From NCBI RefSeq assembly GCF_007713465.1, contig NZ_VMSG01000009.1, positions 124,001 through 188,000 of the forward strand: a stretch of 64,000 nt of DNA, given 5' to 3'. The stretch comes from Pseudomonas sp. H3(2019) (lineage in GTDB: Bacteria; Pseudomonadota; Gammaproteobacteria; Pseudomonadales; Pseudomonadaceae). The translations under genes and the position numbers were made by a program. Of this stretch, positions 38,888 to 46,744 are shown one piece after another (the stretch's first letter is position 1; every line of letters starts with the position of its first letter). The notes below the pieces were generated by a model, which was given only the letters and a program-made list of their open reading frames with translations, did no database searches and was not told the DNA's origin.

Positions 38888-39052
38888 TTATTTTCGGGGC
38901 TGTAGCGGTGTCAGCACTGAAACGGGCGGCTCGCTCATGAGCAGCCAAGCGCCCGCCACCAATAACAAGACTGCCGCCACGGTACAGGCCAACCAAATCA
39001 GTTTCCGGCACCACGGCCCCCGTGCCGGGATGGGCTCTCTACGTGCGCGCAC
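38888..39052 (-). CDS. Small single-pass membrane protein (54 residues)
   Basis: A short reading frame from a GTG at 39052 to TAA at 38888, 18 bases after the mipA stop and on the same strand. It encodes a basic N-terminus (VRARREPIPARGPWCRK), one strong membrane helix (about 18-38, LIWLACTVAAVLLLVAGAWL) and a short proline-rich tail. The positive-inside pattern favours a tail facing the periplasm. There is no strong ribosome site, so it could be translated by coupling to mipA. I recognise no homologue. It might be a remnant. Confidence 0.45.
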   Translation of the reverse strand: MRARREPIPARGPWCRKLIWLACTVAAVLLLVAGAWLLMSEPPVSVLTPLQPRK

Positions 39053-39070
39053 TGTGGATGTCTATTCGCC

Positions 39071-39922
39071 TCAGAATGAATACTGCAATGAGGCAAAACT
39101 GGTGACGCCGGTTTTTTCTTCCACCACAGGACTTTTGTCCACCTCTTCGCGGAACTCCATGACATTCACCCCGACCAACATCGCCCATTGCTTATTGAAA
39201 TTATGTTGCCAGTCCGCTGACAACGAGTAGGCATAGACGCCGGACTCGGCATCGAAGCGAGAGAACCGGGAAGCCTGGGCCTGGGCATCGCTCACCCCGA
39301 AGTAGGTTTGGTTGTAGCGCTTATCCCCGGCATGCACGTTCATGCCAAGGGTAATCACATCACCCGCCGTGTCCAGTACGGTGCTTTTCAGGCCCAACTG
39401 GTAACGATTACCACGCTTATGACCGGCAACGCGCAGCTCTGCTTCACCCTTGATCGACAGCCAGGAGGTCAGATCCTGTGCCAGCAGAAACGTGGCAGTG
39501 GTCGCGCCTGTGACTTCACCCATCCCCTGGAGTCGCTTGGAGCCAGGACGCCAAACGCTGTCTTCATCAGTACGGCCAAAGTCGTAGCCGATTGCCACGC
39601 TGGAGTAAAACCCGCTCTGAGTCAGGTATTCCGCGCCAAGGCCGCGCACGGAATCGGCAAAGAAAATGCCGCGATAAATACTCAGTGTCGGCACCAGCAT
39701 GGCTCGCGATTCTTTTGCGCCCAGATAGCGGGGGGTGTAGGCGGCACCCAGTCCCACCGTGACCTCGGTTTTTTCGCCAAACAAGCTGGTGGATACGTCA
39801 GCGACTTGCTGCTGGGCCTGGCTTTTCAGCGGCATCAGCAAGCAGAGGCTGCCGGCAATGAAGACCGAGACAGCGCTGGTCATGTGTCGCTTGTGTTTGC
39901 ATCGAGAAACGGGCTTGCTCAT
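39071..39922 (-). CDS. mipA: MipA/OmpV-family outer-membrane protein
   Basis: A 283-residue beta-barrel protein with a signal peptide ending near LKSQAQQQ. The family blocks VGLGAAYTPRYLGAKESRAMLVP, RGLGAEYL and the C-terminal aromatic end SLQYSF are present. MipA links lytic enzymes to PBP1B in E. coli. Related Pseudomonas proteins are induced by, and help sense, polymyxins. AAGGA lies eleven bases before the ATG. Four 11-bp-spaced hexamers lie 50-88 bases upstream, and the histidine kinase gene ends 148 bases upstream. Confidence 0.9.
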   Translation of the reverse strand: MSKPVSRCKHKRHMTSAVSVFIAGSLCLLMPLKSQAQQQVADVSTSLFGEKTEVTVGLGAAYTPRYLGAKESRAMLVPTLSIYRGIFFADSVRGLGAEYLTQSGFYSSVAIGYDFGRTDEDSVWRPGSKRLQGMGEVTGATTATFLLAQDLTSWLSIKGEAELRVAGHKRGNRYQLGLKSTVLDTAGDVITLGMNVHAGDKRYNQTYFGVSDAQAQASRFSRFDAESGVYAYSLSADWQHNFNKQWAMLVGVNVMEFREEVDKSPVVEEKTGVTSFASLQYSF

Positions 39923-39971
39923 GGCGGCTCATCCTTTGAGGTTTAGTACCCCGGTAGTGAGCCGCCCTCGA

Positions 39972-40010
39972 TACAAGGTCGTGCCAAGAAACGATGAAGA
40001 CTTCGTCAAG
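39972..40010 (-). promoter_or_regulatory. Four 11-bp-spaced hexamers: operator of mipA
   Basis: In the direction of mipA transcription the hexamers are CTTGAC (40010-40005), CTTCAT (39999-39994), CTTGGC (39988-39983) and CTTGTA (39977-39972), at an exact 11-bp step. A TACTAA that could serve as -10 follows about 23 bp after the last one. Confidence 0.78.
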
Positions 40011-40069
40011 GACAGCGGGGCAGGTTTTGCCTGTGCCCGCTTTCAGGCTGGCGCAGCCTTTGCCTTGAA

Positions 40070-41245
40070 TCAGCCAGGCAACTCGATATGGATGCGACCG
40101 CCGCCCTCGGCACGATTATGGACACTCAGCTTGCCACCATGGGCTTGGCAGATAGCTACTGCCACCGACAGCCCCAGCCCGCTGCCGCCTGCATGGCGAG
40201 AGCGCGAATGTTCGGCACGCCAGAAGCGGTCGCACGAGCGCTCGATATGCTCCGGTGCGAAGCCCGGGCCAGCATCCTCGACGTCGAGCAGCAACCGGTC
40301 TTGCCGCTTGCGGGCCCGCAGCGCCAGATAGCCCCCGGATGCTGCGTAGCACAGGGCATTGTCGAGCAGGATAGACAGTACCTGGCCTAAGCGGTCGCGA
40401 TCGGCGATCAACATCAAACCGTCCGGACAGTCGAGGACGATGTTCACCGGTTGCTGTTGCAAGCGTGGTGCCGCCCAAGCCATTCGCTCTTCCATCAGGG
40501 GCTTGAGCGCAAAGCTTGAGGGCATCAACTGCAACTGGTCTGCTGTGGCCAGCGACAATAAGTACAGATCTTCAATGAGCCGATTGAGCTGATCAAGCTG
40601 TCGCATGATCATGGCCAACTGTTGTGGTGAGGCCTCGAATACGCCGTCGATCAGACCCTGTAGCCGCCCCTTGGCAGCGGTGAGGGGCGTGCGCAGCTCG
40701 TGGGCGATGGCGGCGCTGGATGCCTGTAATTCCCGCTCCTGCCGCTCCAGGCGCTCAGCCATGTGGTTGAAATCGGCCATCAGGCTATGCAGCGCTGCGG
40801 GTGCATCGCGCACGTTGCCTGCTCGTGACCGGAAGTCTCCGCCAGCGATGTGCATTGCCGAGATAGCAACGGCGCTGAGTTGGCGCGACAGGCGCAACGA
40901 GACCCAGATGCCGCCGCCGATAATCAGGGGGAGCGCAATCAGTGCCAGCCCGCTGAACCACAGCAGATCCGCCCGGAGGACCTCTGGCGTGAAGTAATCA
41001 CCATAGAAGTATTGCCCATAGATTTCACGCAGGCGCTCGGCATTGGCGGCATGGTCGACTTCCAGGACCTTGAGTTCCTGGCGCACGGCCTCGGGCAGTG
41101 CGTTTCGCAGCTTGGTTTCCCATGAGAAGAAGCGTAGCCACATGCCAGCACCCACCACCAGTATGGCCGCCAGTGCCAGGCCGGTCATGCGCAGGCTGAT
41201 CCAGTACCAGAGTTGGCGGGAGAGTCCTTTCTTTGCCGTGCTCAT
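40070..41245 (-). CDS. Sensor histidine kinase
   Basis: A 391-residue inner-membrane kinase. Two helices (about 17-38 and 95-117) enclose a periplasmic loop of about 55 residues. HAMP follows (about 118-170), then the phospho-acceptor His182 in AAIAHELRTPLTAAKG. The ATPase has an N box (LDNALCYAASGG), G1 (DVEDAGPGF) and G2 (GGSGLGLSVAV). The short sensor loop suggests detection of membrane state or a small ligand. Its ATG overlaps the stop of the regulator gene by four bases, so the pair is co-translated. Confidence 0.93.
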   Translation of the reverse strand: MSTAKKGLSRQLWYWISLRMTGLALAAILVVGAGMWLRFFSWETKLRNALPEAVRQELKVLEVDHAANAERLREIYGQYFYGDYFTPEVLRADLLWFSGLALIALPLIIGGGIWVSLRLSRQLSAVAISAMHIAGGDFRSRAGNVRDAPAALHSLMADFNHMAERLERQERELQASSAAIAHELRTPLTAAKGRLQGLIDGVFEASPQQLAMIMRQLDQLNRLIEDLYLLSLATADQLQLMPSSFALKPLMEERMAWAAPRLQQQPVNIVLDCPDGLMLIADRDRLGQVLSILLDNALCYAASGGYLALRARKRQDRLLLDVEDAGPGFAPEHIERSCDRFWRAEHSRSRHAGGSGLGLSVAVAICQAHGGKLSVHNRAEGGGRIHIELPG

Positions 41246-41940
41246 GCCGGATTGCTGAAGCGATACCCCAGCCCCCGCACCGTCAGAACGACATCGTGAA
41301 TGCCTGCACGCTCCAGCTTGCGTCGCAGGTTGTACAGGTGGGCATCGACCACTCGCTCCATCGCATCACTTTCGGGCAGGCAGTTGGCGAGCAGCTCGGC
41401 ACGTGTGTACATGCGCGATGGCGCTGCCATCATCATGGACAGTAGATTGAACTCGGTGCGAGTCAACTCCAGGGGTTGACTCGCGCCATTGATTTCAATG
41501 GTCGCCAGTGCCGCGTTCAAATCAATGACCAGGCGATTATGTCGTAGCAAGGTCGACTGCCCCTGGCCACCCCCACGCCAACGCCGCAGCACCGCATGCA
41601 CGCGAGCAACCACTTCCCCTGGGTTGTAGGGTTTGACCACATAGTCATCAGCACCGTACAGCAGGGAGTTGATGCGGCTGGGTTCGTGCCCAACAGCAGT
41701 CACCATAATGACTGGGGTCGCTGAGTGTTGGCGAATGGCAGTCAAAACCTCGTTGCCGCTGAGTCCCGGCAACATGATGTCCAGCAGCACCAGATCCGGT
41801 CGCCAACGCGCATGGTAGTCCAGGGCTTTATGACCATCTGCTGCATGTCGCGTCTGGAATCCATCCCGGCCAAGATAGGCCTCCAGTACTTCAGCCCCAT
41901 CGAAATCATCCTCGACGATCAGTACTCGTCCTAAACTCAC
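41242..41940 (-). CDS. OmpR-family response regulator
   Basis: A 232-residue regulator. The receiver domain has Asp10-11, the phospho-acceptor Asp54 in LVLLDIMLPGLSG, and Lys103 in VVKPYNPGEV. The C-terminal winged helix contains ELTRTEFNLLSMM and DAHLYNLRRKLE, as in OmpR/PhoB. It starts with GTG, preceded by AAGGAG. It is divergent from the oxoamine synthase gene. Hexamer repeats of the kind OmpR-class proteins bind lie directly in front of its start and in two other promoters of the block. Confidence 0.94.
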   Translation of the reverse strand: MSLGRVLIVEDDFDGAEVLEAYLGRDGFQTRHAADGHKALDYHARWRPDLVLLDIMLPGLSGNEVLTAIRQHSATPVIMVTAVGHEPSRINSLLYGADDYVVKPYNPGEVVARVHAVLRRWRGGGQGQSTLLRHNRLVIDLNAALATIEINGASQPLELTRTEFNLLSMMMAAPSRMYTRAELLANCLPESDAMERVVDAHLYNLRRKLERAGIHDVVLTVRGLGYRFSNPA

Positions 41941-41949
41941 AGGTCACTC

Positions 41950-41988
41950 CTTCATGCAATCTTGATGGATTGTTGATCGTTACTTGAT
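41950..41988 (+). promoter_or_regulatory. Four 11-bp-spaced hexamers between the regulator and the synthase operon
   Basis: On the plus strand: CTTCAT (41950-41955), CTTGAT (41961-41966), GTTGAT (41972-41977), CTTGAT (41983-41988), exactly 11 bp apart. Their orientation relative to the rightward synthase gene is the same as at the exporter and mipA promoters. They begin 10 bases from the regulator start and overlap its ribosome site region, so binding could also repress the two-component genes. Confidence 0.8.
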
Positions 41989-42142
41989 ATTGCGGTGCAA
42001 CGATCATTGCGCTTCTGAATGCGGTGGTAAATCGTTGAGATGACTAACTGCTACTACTGGAACACGAATCGACAATCTTATTTTTAGTCATTTGTCAAGA
42101 TTTATCAAATGTTGGCAGTCAGGATGAATGGAGGGGGGACAT

Positions 42143-43408
42143 ATGGAAATATCACCAAATGTAGATCGCTGGGGCTTTCAGCGCTTCGTTGAGTCGTCGG
42201 TGTCCGAAGGGTTCCTGCGCGAGCCGGTCATTATGGAAGGAATGTCTGGTTCGCGTATCACGCGCAATGGCCTGCCGTATGTGAATTTCTCGGGGATCAA
42301 CTACCTTGGCTGGCAACAGGACCCGCAAGTGCTCGATGCGTTCTGTGAGTCGGTCAAGCGCTATGGGCTTTCCACCGGTGGGTCGCGGGCAACGCAGGGT
42401 GTCTGCGAGCCACATTTCCGATTGGAAGCGTTGCTCAGCGAGCATCATGGCAAAGACAAAACACTCACGTTTGCCTCAGGCATGCTGGCCAACCTTGGCT
42501 TCATCAATGCCATGACGGCGAAGTTCAACTTCTCCCCCAGCAGCGGCATTGACAACCGCGATGCCGTGCTGATCTTTGACCGTGATTGCCACTGGAGTCT
42601 CTGGAAAGCAGCCGGGCACCTTAAGTACGGCGAATCGCTGCTGTCGTTCAAGCATAACGATGTGGCCGACCTTGAGCGTGTTCTGCAAAATATCGGAGAT
42701 CGAAAGGCCATTGTGGTTTTCGAAAGTGTCTACTCCTCCGATGGGAGTGTGGCGCCTATCGGTACGATCCTGGATCTGTGTGAACGATTCAATGCCCTGA
42801 GCTATATCGACGACGCCAATGGCTTCATGGTGTATGGCGAGCCGCAGCGCAATTTCCATGAAGAGTTCCAGCACCTTCGCCGCGCCGATTTCATCATGAT
42901 CTCATTATCGAAATCAGTAGGCCTGGAAGGCGGCGCGATCAGCGCCAACGCGGAGTACATCGACGCCTTTGAAGTACTGAGCGGAACGTCGATCTTCACT
43001 GCAGCCATTCAACCGCCAACGGCAGACGCAGCGGCATCCATCATCGAGCACCTCAAGCGCGACCCTTCCATCATGGATGACTTCCTGCGCAGAAGCTTGG
43101 CGTTTCGCATGCGATTGCTTGACAGTGGCCTGCAGCTCAATAGCACACCGTCTTACATCACCTCCGTGTTGATCGGCAAGGACAGCAAGGCCGAGCAAGT
43201 TCGGGAGCAGTTGGACCAACAAGGCTTCTGCGTGCCGATCTTCCGCTATCCGGCGGTCAAGCCCAATCAGGCACTGATACGGCTGATCCTGCACCGGCAC
43301 CACACCGACGCGGAAATCGAGAGGTTCGCCCATAGTCTGGAAAATCTGCTCGGTTGCGATGACTCATCCAGTCGATTGGGCGAGCGTCTGCTAGCGGCAG
43401 CGAGCTAG
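42143..43408 (+). CDS. Divergent alpha-oxoamine synthase (AONS/CqsA-like PLP enzyme)
   Basis: A 421-residue fold-type I PLP enzyme of the class II aminotransferase group. Members condense an amino acid with an acyl thioester to give an amino ketone. Expected residues are visible: His150 (FDRDCHWSL, PLP stacking), STGGSRATQG (77-86), and the PLP lysine Lys257 in ISLSKSVGLEGG. The usual D-x-A-H motif reads DDANGF (Asp223/Asp224, Asn226), so a normally conserved His is Asn. It is not next to biotin or threonine genes, so it is not BioF or Kbl by context. A GGAGGGGGG stretch precedes the ATG. Confidence 0.85.
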   Translation: MEISPNVDRWGFQRFVESSVSEGFLREPVIMEGMSGSRITRNGLPYVNFSGINYLGWQQDPQVLDAFCESVKRYGLSTGGSRATQGVCEPHFRLEALLSEHHGKDKTLTFASGMLANLGFINAMTAKFNFSPSSGIDNRDAVLIFDRDCHWSLWKAAGHLKYGESLLSFKHNDVADLERVLQNIGDRKAIVVFESVYSSDGSVAPIGTILDLCERFNALSYIDDANGFMVYGEPQRNFHEEFQHLRRADFIMISLSKSVGLEGGAISANAEYIDAFEVLSGTSIFTAAIQPPTADAAASIIEHLKRDPSIMDDFLRRSLAFRMRLLDSGLQLNSTPSYITSVLIGKDSKAEQVREQLDQQGFCVPIFRYPAVKPNQALIRLILHRHHTDAEIERFAHSLENLLGCDDSSSRLGERLLAAAS

Positions 43409-43423
43409 GTCAGGAAGTCGCAT

Positions 43424-44548
43424 ATGACACGCATGGAACAGGTGGTGCGGATCGGCTTGCCGGCCTGCACAAATGACACCACTTGGGCGGCGGAACATAT
43501 TGAAATCAAGGACTCGATTGCGACGATTGACCGAACGTCCTGGAATCAACTGTGCAAGCCTCATCAGTTTTGCAGCCATGAGTATATGGCTGCCCTGGAG
43601 GCCAGCGGTCTGGAATGCCAGTACCTTTATGCGCTGGCCATTTCAAACGGTGAACTGGTCGGCGCTGCTGTAGCCACCCTATGGCGGATTCATCTGCCAT
43701 ATGGGATGTCGTTGCGCGTCACGACCCTGGGAACGCCGGTCAATACTGGGTTGCCGCTGATGTTAGCGGTCACTGCGAATTCCATAAGCCTGCGATATAG
43801 TCTGGTGACTGCGCTGGAGCGGGCTTCAATCAAGCGCGGCGTCCGATTGTTCGTCGGGCGGGATTTTCCGACATCCGACTACCTCCACAAGCAGACGCTC
43901 GACAAGCTCTACAGCTGCGCGCATTTGGAGCTGCCCTGGACAGACTTTGAGCAGTATCTGGAGCAGCACCCCAAGCGCAAAAGCATACGCCGTGATATGC
44001 GATCGCTTGAAAAGGCAGGCTACCGTCTTGAAATTCGCGAGGGTCAGGCACTGTCGATTGATGAAGCGCAGCGCTTGCACGCCTTATGGTTACAGCTGTA
44101 TCGCAAACATCACTCGCCTGACCAAATCATGGTCACCGAAGATTTCTTTCTGCAAATGAGCCAGCTCGACCATGCGGTGTGGTTGCTGCTGCGCAAGGAA
44201 GGACGTATTGATGCGTTCGACCTCTGTTTTGTTCTGGGCGACCATCTGGAGTCCACCTATTGCGGCGTGGATCTGGAGGCAACGAGTCGCCTGTCCATCC
44301 ACCGCGCAATGGGCTACCAGATCGTTCGCCACGCCATCGGCAAAGGATTGCGCAGCATTAACTTTGGCATTTCCAACGAGCAGGGCAAAGTCGAAATGGG
44401 CTGTCGCCTGCAAGCCTGTTACGCCTGGATGCAAGCCAATCCCAAGTGGCTCGGACGACTGCTTCGCATGCTCCTGCATCGATTTGTGCTCCAGCACGAC
44501 CAGGACAAGCTCGCGCTGGAAAACCTGACTGTGGAAGACCAGCGGTGA
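43424..44548 (+). CDS. FemAB/BioF2-type GNAT acyltransferase
   Basis: A 374-residue protein with the double-GNAT look of the FemAB-like/BioF2 (Acetyltransf_6) family. The central segment HPKRKSIRRDMRSLEKAGY is characteristic, followed by DEAQRLHALWLQLYRKHH and FDLCFVLGDHLESTYCGVD. Such enzymes transfer acyl or aminoacyl groups to amines and are common beside amino-ketone or lipid-like pathway genes. It starts 15 bases after the synthase gene and probably acts on its product. The exact donor and acceptor are unknown. Confidence 0.8.
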   Translation: MTRMEQVVRIGLPACTNDTTWAAEHIEIKDSIATIDRTSWNQLCKPHQFCSHEYMAALEASGLECQYLYALAISNGELVGAAVATLWRIHLPYGMSLRVTTLGTPVNTGLPLMLAVTANSISLRYSLVTALERASIKRGVRLFVGRDFPTSDYLHKQTLDKLYSCAHLELPWTDFEQYLEQHPKRKSIRRDMRSLEKAGYRLEIREGQALSIDEAQRLHALWLQLYRKHHSPDQIMVTEDFFLQMSQLDHAVWLLLRKEGRIDAFDLCFVLGDHLESTYCGVDLEATSRLSIHRAMGYQIVRHAIGKGLRSINFGISNEQGKVEMGCRLQACYAWMQANPKWLGRLLRMLLHRFVLQHDQDKLALENLTVEDQR

Positions 44549-45765
44549 AGCGGCTGCTACACAAGCATGACACCGGTCTTTTGCTCTTGACCGGTCTGCA
44601 GTGGGTGATTTCGGTGGCGGATTGGATGCTGATCGTGCTGCTGCAGATCGTGGTATTCGATCTGACCCAGTCGGCGTTCAACATCATGTTGCTGGTCATT
44701 TGCGAGTTGATCCCGATGCTGCTGTTCGGCGCATGGGCCGGTGCAGTGGCCGATCGCACCGATCTCAAACGGGTACTGGTCTGGGCCTGTGTGGCGCGTC
44801 TGTTCATCATCCTGGCACTCTTGCTGCCGGCGATGCGTGGGCAGCTTATCCCTATCCTTGCCATTGCTGCCCTGGCGGCGACATGCAACCGGTTCTTCGT
44901 GCCGGGTGCCAGTGCCTTATTACCCAGCCTGGTTTCGGCAGATCGGCTACCCGCTGCCAACGCCATCATCATGGCCGCGCGCATGTCAGGGATGGCCATC
45001 GGTACGCTGTTGGCTGGCGTGCTGGCCAGTCACTACGGGCATGTGGTGGCGGTTGTGGTAATTGGCGTGCTGCTGCTCATCGCCAGTGTCTTGTGTGTGT
45101 TGTTGCCCTCGCCCCATGTCAAGCGGGAGCAGGCCGATGAAGCAGGTATCTGGCGCGATTTGCGCACGGCGGTTTCACGCTATGGAGCCAGCCTGATACT
45201 GCCCATGACGGCCAGTATGCTGGTGATGCTGGCCCTTGGCAGTTTTGAGATTCTTGCGCTTGTCTATGTGGTCCAGGTGCTGGAACGTCCACCGGCCGAT
45301 GTCGGGTTGCTATTCGGCGCCTATGGTGTCGGCATGTTGGCTGGACTTGCTTTATCGTCATGGTCCCGTGTCGTGCAGCAATATGGCGCATGGATGTTGA
45401 TCAGTCTGACCCTGATATGTGCCTCTATCTGGGTTGTATCGCAAGTCGACAGCCTCGGTTTGGCATTGCCGTTGGTGGCTGTGACGGGGCTGGCGGAGGG
45501 GCTGGTCATTACCCTGAGCCTGTTGCGCATCTATCAACAGGTTGCTGGGGATTTCTATGCCCGTGTGATTGCATTGCTGGATACCGGCACAGGCGCGGCC
45601 TTTCTTGTTTCGGTCATGCTGACAGGCGTCGTGGCCGATAAGGTACCGGCAAACATCTTGCTGGAAGGGCTCGCCATGACGCTCACCGGCTTGCTGCTGT
45701 TGGGGGTCATTGTGATGAAGGTGAGTACAGCCTGGCCTCACCTGAAAAAGGTGGCGCCAGGATAG
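44545..45765 (+). CDS. MFS transporter (MdtG/enterobactin-exporter-like)
   Basis: A 406-residue permease from a GTG at 44545 that overlaps the stop of the acyltransferase gene (GTGA). An upstream in-frame ATG at 44446 would extend deep into that gene and is rejected. About twelve helices are visible, with the MFS loop GAVADRTDLKRVLVWA between helices 2 and 3. The family includes exporters of siderophores and macrolides. The tight coupling argues that it exports the product made by the two upstream enzymes. Confidence 0.88.
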   Translation: MKRLLHKHDTGLLLLTGLQWVISVADWMLIVLLQIVVFDLTQSAFNIMLLVICELIPMLLFGAWAGAVADRTDLKRVLVWACVARLFIILALLLPAMRGQLIPILAIAALAATCNRFFVPGASALLPSLVSADRLPAANAIIMAARMSGMAIGTLLAGVLASHYGHVVAVVVIGVLLLIASVLCVLLPSPHVKREQADEAGIWRDLRTAVSRYGASLILPMTASMLVMLALGSFEILALVYVVQVLERPPADVGLLFGAYGVGMLAGLALSSWSRVVQQYGAWMLISLTLICASIWVVSQVDSLGLALPLVAVTGLAEGLVITLSLLRIYQQVAGDFYARVIALLDTGTGAAFLVSVMLTGVVADKVPANILLEGLAMTLTGLLLLGVIVMKVSTAWPHLKKVAPG

Positions 45766-45961
45766 AAAACCGTTAATCACGCATAGCACTGACGCCCGCT
45801 CTTTTGAAGGACACCCTCATGCGGCTGCCAACGCAGCGGGCGAATGCGATTGCGCAGCTGCCGCCCCATAGGTGGAGCGAATCACTCTCGGCCCGGATGG
45901 GGAAGTGCTACGTCTTGAATAGGGTCATTCCAGGCGATGGGTGAGAGTAGAAATTAGACCA
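45766..45961. other. Intergenic DNA at the right end of the accessory block
   Basis: The 196 bases between the convergent MFS and YhcG-like genes hold no recognisable gene. A 37-codon frame from ATG 45819 with a GAAGGA in front is present but resembles nothing I know. Confidence 0.5.
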
Positions 45962-46561
45962 CTACACTGTGTGCAGATCGACTTCGGTATGCCCTTGCAC
46001 TAAACCGAGGAACTCGACCACATAGGCGTCCTTGAACACACTCAACGCTTCAGGATGAGTTTGTCTCAGCACTGCCGAGACTTTTGCGGGCTGGGTAAGC
46101 GAACGCTCGAACAAGGCTGATTTGATCTGGCGCTCCAGCTCTCGACTTAACCATTTCTCCTGAATCGCCAAACGCAAGTAAAACTCGCGCTCTTCGGATT
46201 GCTTGCTCTGACCGAGAACGATCAGATTATGGCTCCAGGGTAATTGTGTCAGCAGTGCTGACACTTTCTCTTCAGCACGGTAAACCTCGTAAAACTGCCG
46301 CATCCGAAACAGATTACGGCGGGTAAAACCACGCAACCCCGGCTGAGTTAAAGCAAGATGATCCGCTAACTGGCTGACCACCCCATCACCCCACTCTGCA
46401 GCTTCGATCTTGCGGCTGATATATGCTCCTACCTGCCAATACAACTCGATCAATTCGGTATTGACCGTCTGCACTGCCCTCTGGCGAGCGGCAACAATCA
46501 GTTGGGTGATTTCGCCGAAGTGTGTATTGGAGAAGGGCGCATTGGAGCTGAGGTCATTCAC
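45962..46561 (-). pseudogene. YhcG/DUF1016-family protein, truncated before the nuclease domain
   Basis: A 199-residue product that matches the DUF1016 N-terminal (helical, DNA-binding) domain: LYWQVGAYISRKIEAAEWGDGVV, LRGFTRRNLFRMRQFYEVY, LPWSHNLIVL and YVVEFLGLVQGHTEVDL. Full YhcG proteins continue for about 150 residues with a PDDEXK nuclease domain. Here a stop follows at DLHTV, and the next 60 bases show no continuation in any frame. It is therefore a 3' deletion, not a point frameshift. It might still make a DNA-binding protein. Confidence 0.75.
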
Positions 46562-46654
46562 GAGGGGGCGTTCCGTTTAGTAGACGACACCCTTCAGTAC
46601 TCGGAACCACAAACAAATAAAAATCACAAAGTGTGTCAACGTGAAACGGTTTAG

Positions 46655-46735
46655 CGGACCTTCATCAACGAACTCAAGCAGTGTGCCGGCGATTTGCACG
46701 ACCGGCTACGCACCTTGCTGACCGAGGTTTCATAA
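46655..46735 (+). pseudogene. 3' remnant of an unidentified gene
   Basis: A frame on the plus strand ends RTFINELKQCAGDLHDRLRT... at TAA 46735 with codon use typical of the genome, but it has no start. A TAG lies in frame at 46652. It looks like the last 26 codons of a gene whose body was lost when the accessory block formed. It is too short to identify. Confidence 0.4.
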
Positions 46736-46744
46736 CCGAAGCAG

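Noticed and set aside
42094..42109. Additional TCAAG-like words before the oxoamine synthase gene
   Set aside because: Their spacing is 10 bp and only two are present, so they do not meet the strict 11-bp pattern of the three operators.
45819..45932. 37-codon frame with GAAGGA upstream, at the right end of the accessory block
   Set aside because: It has no recognisable features, and such frames occur by chance. It is mentioned only as part of the intergenic entry.
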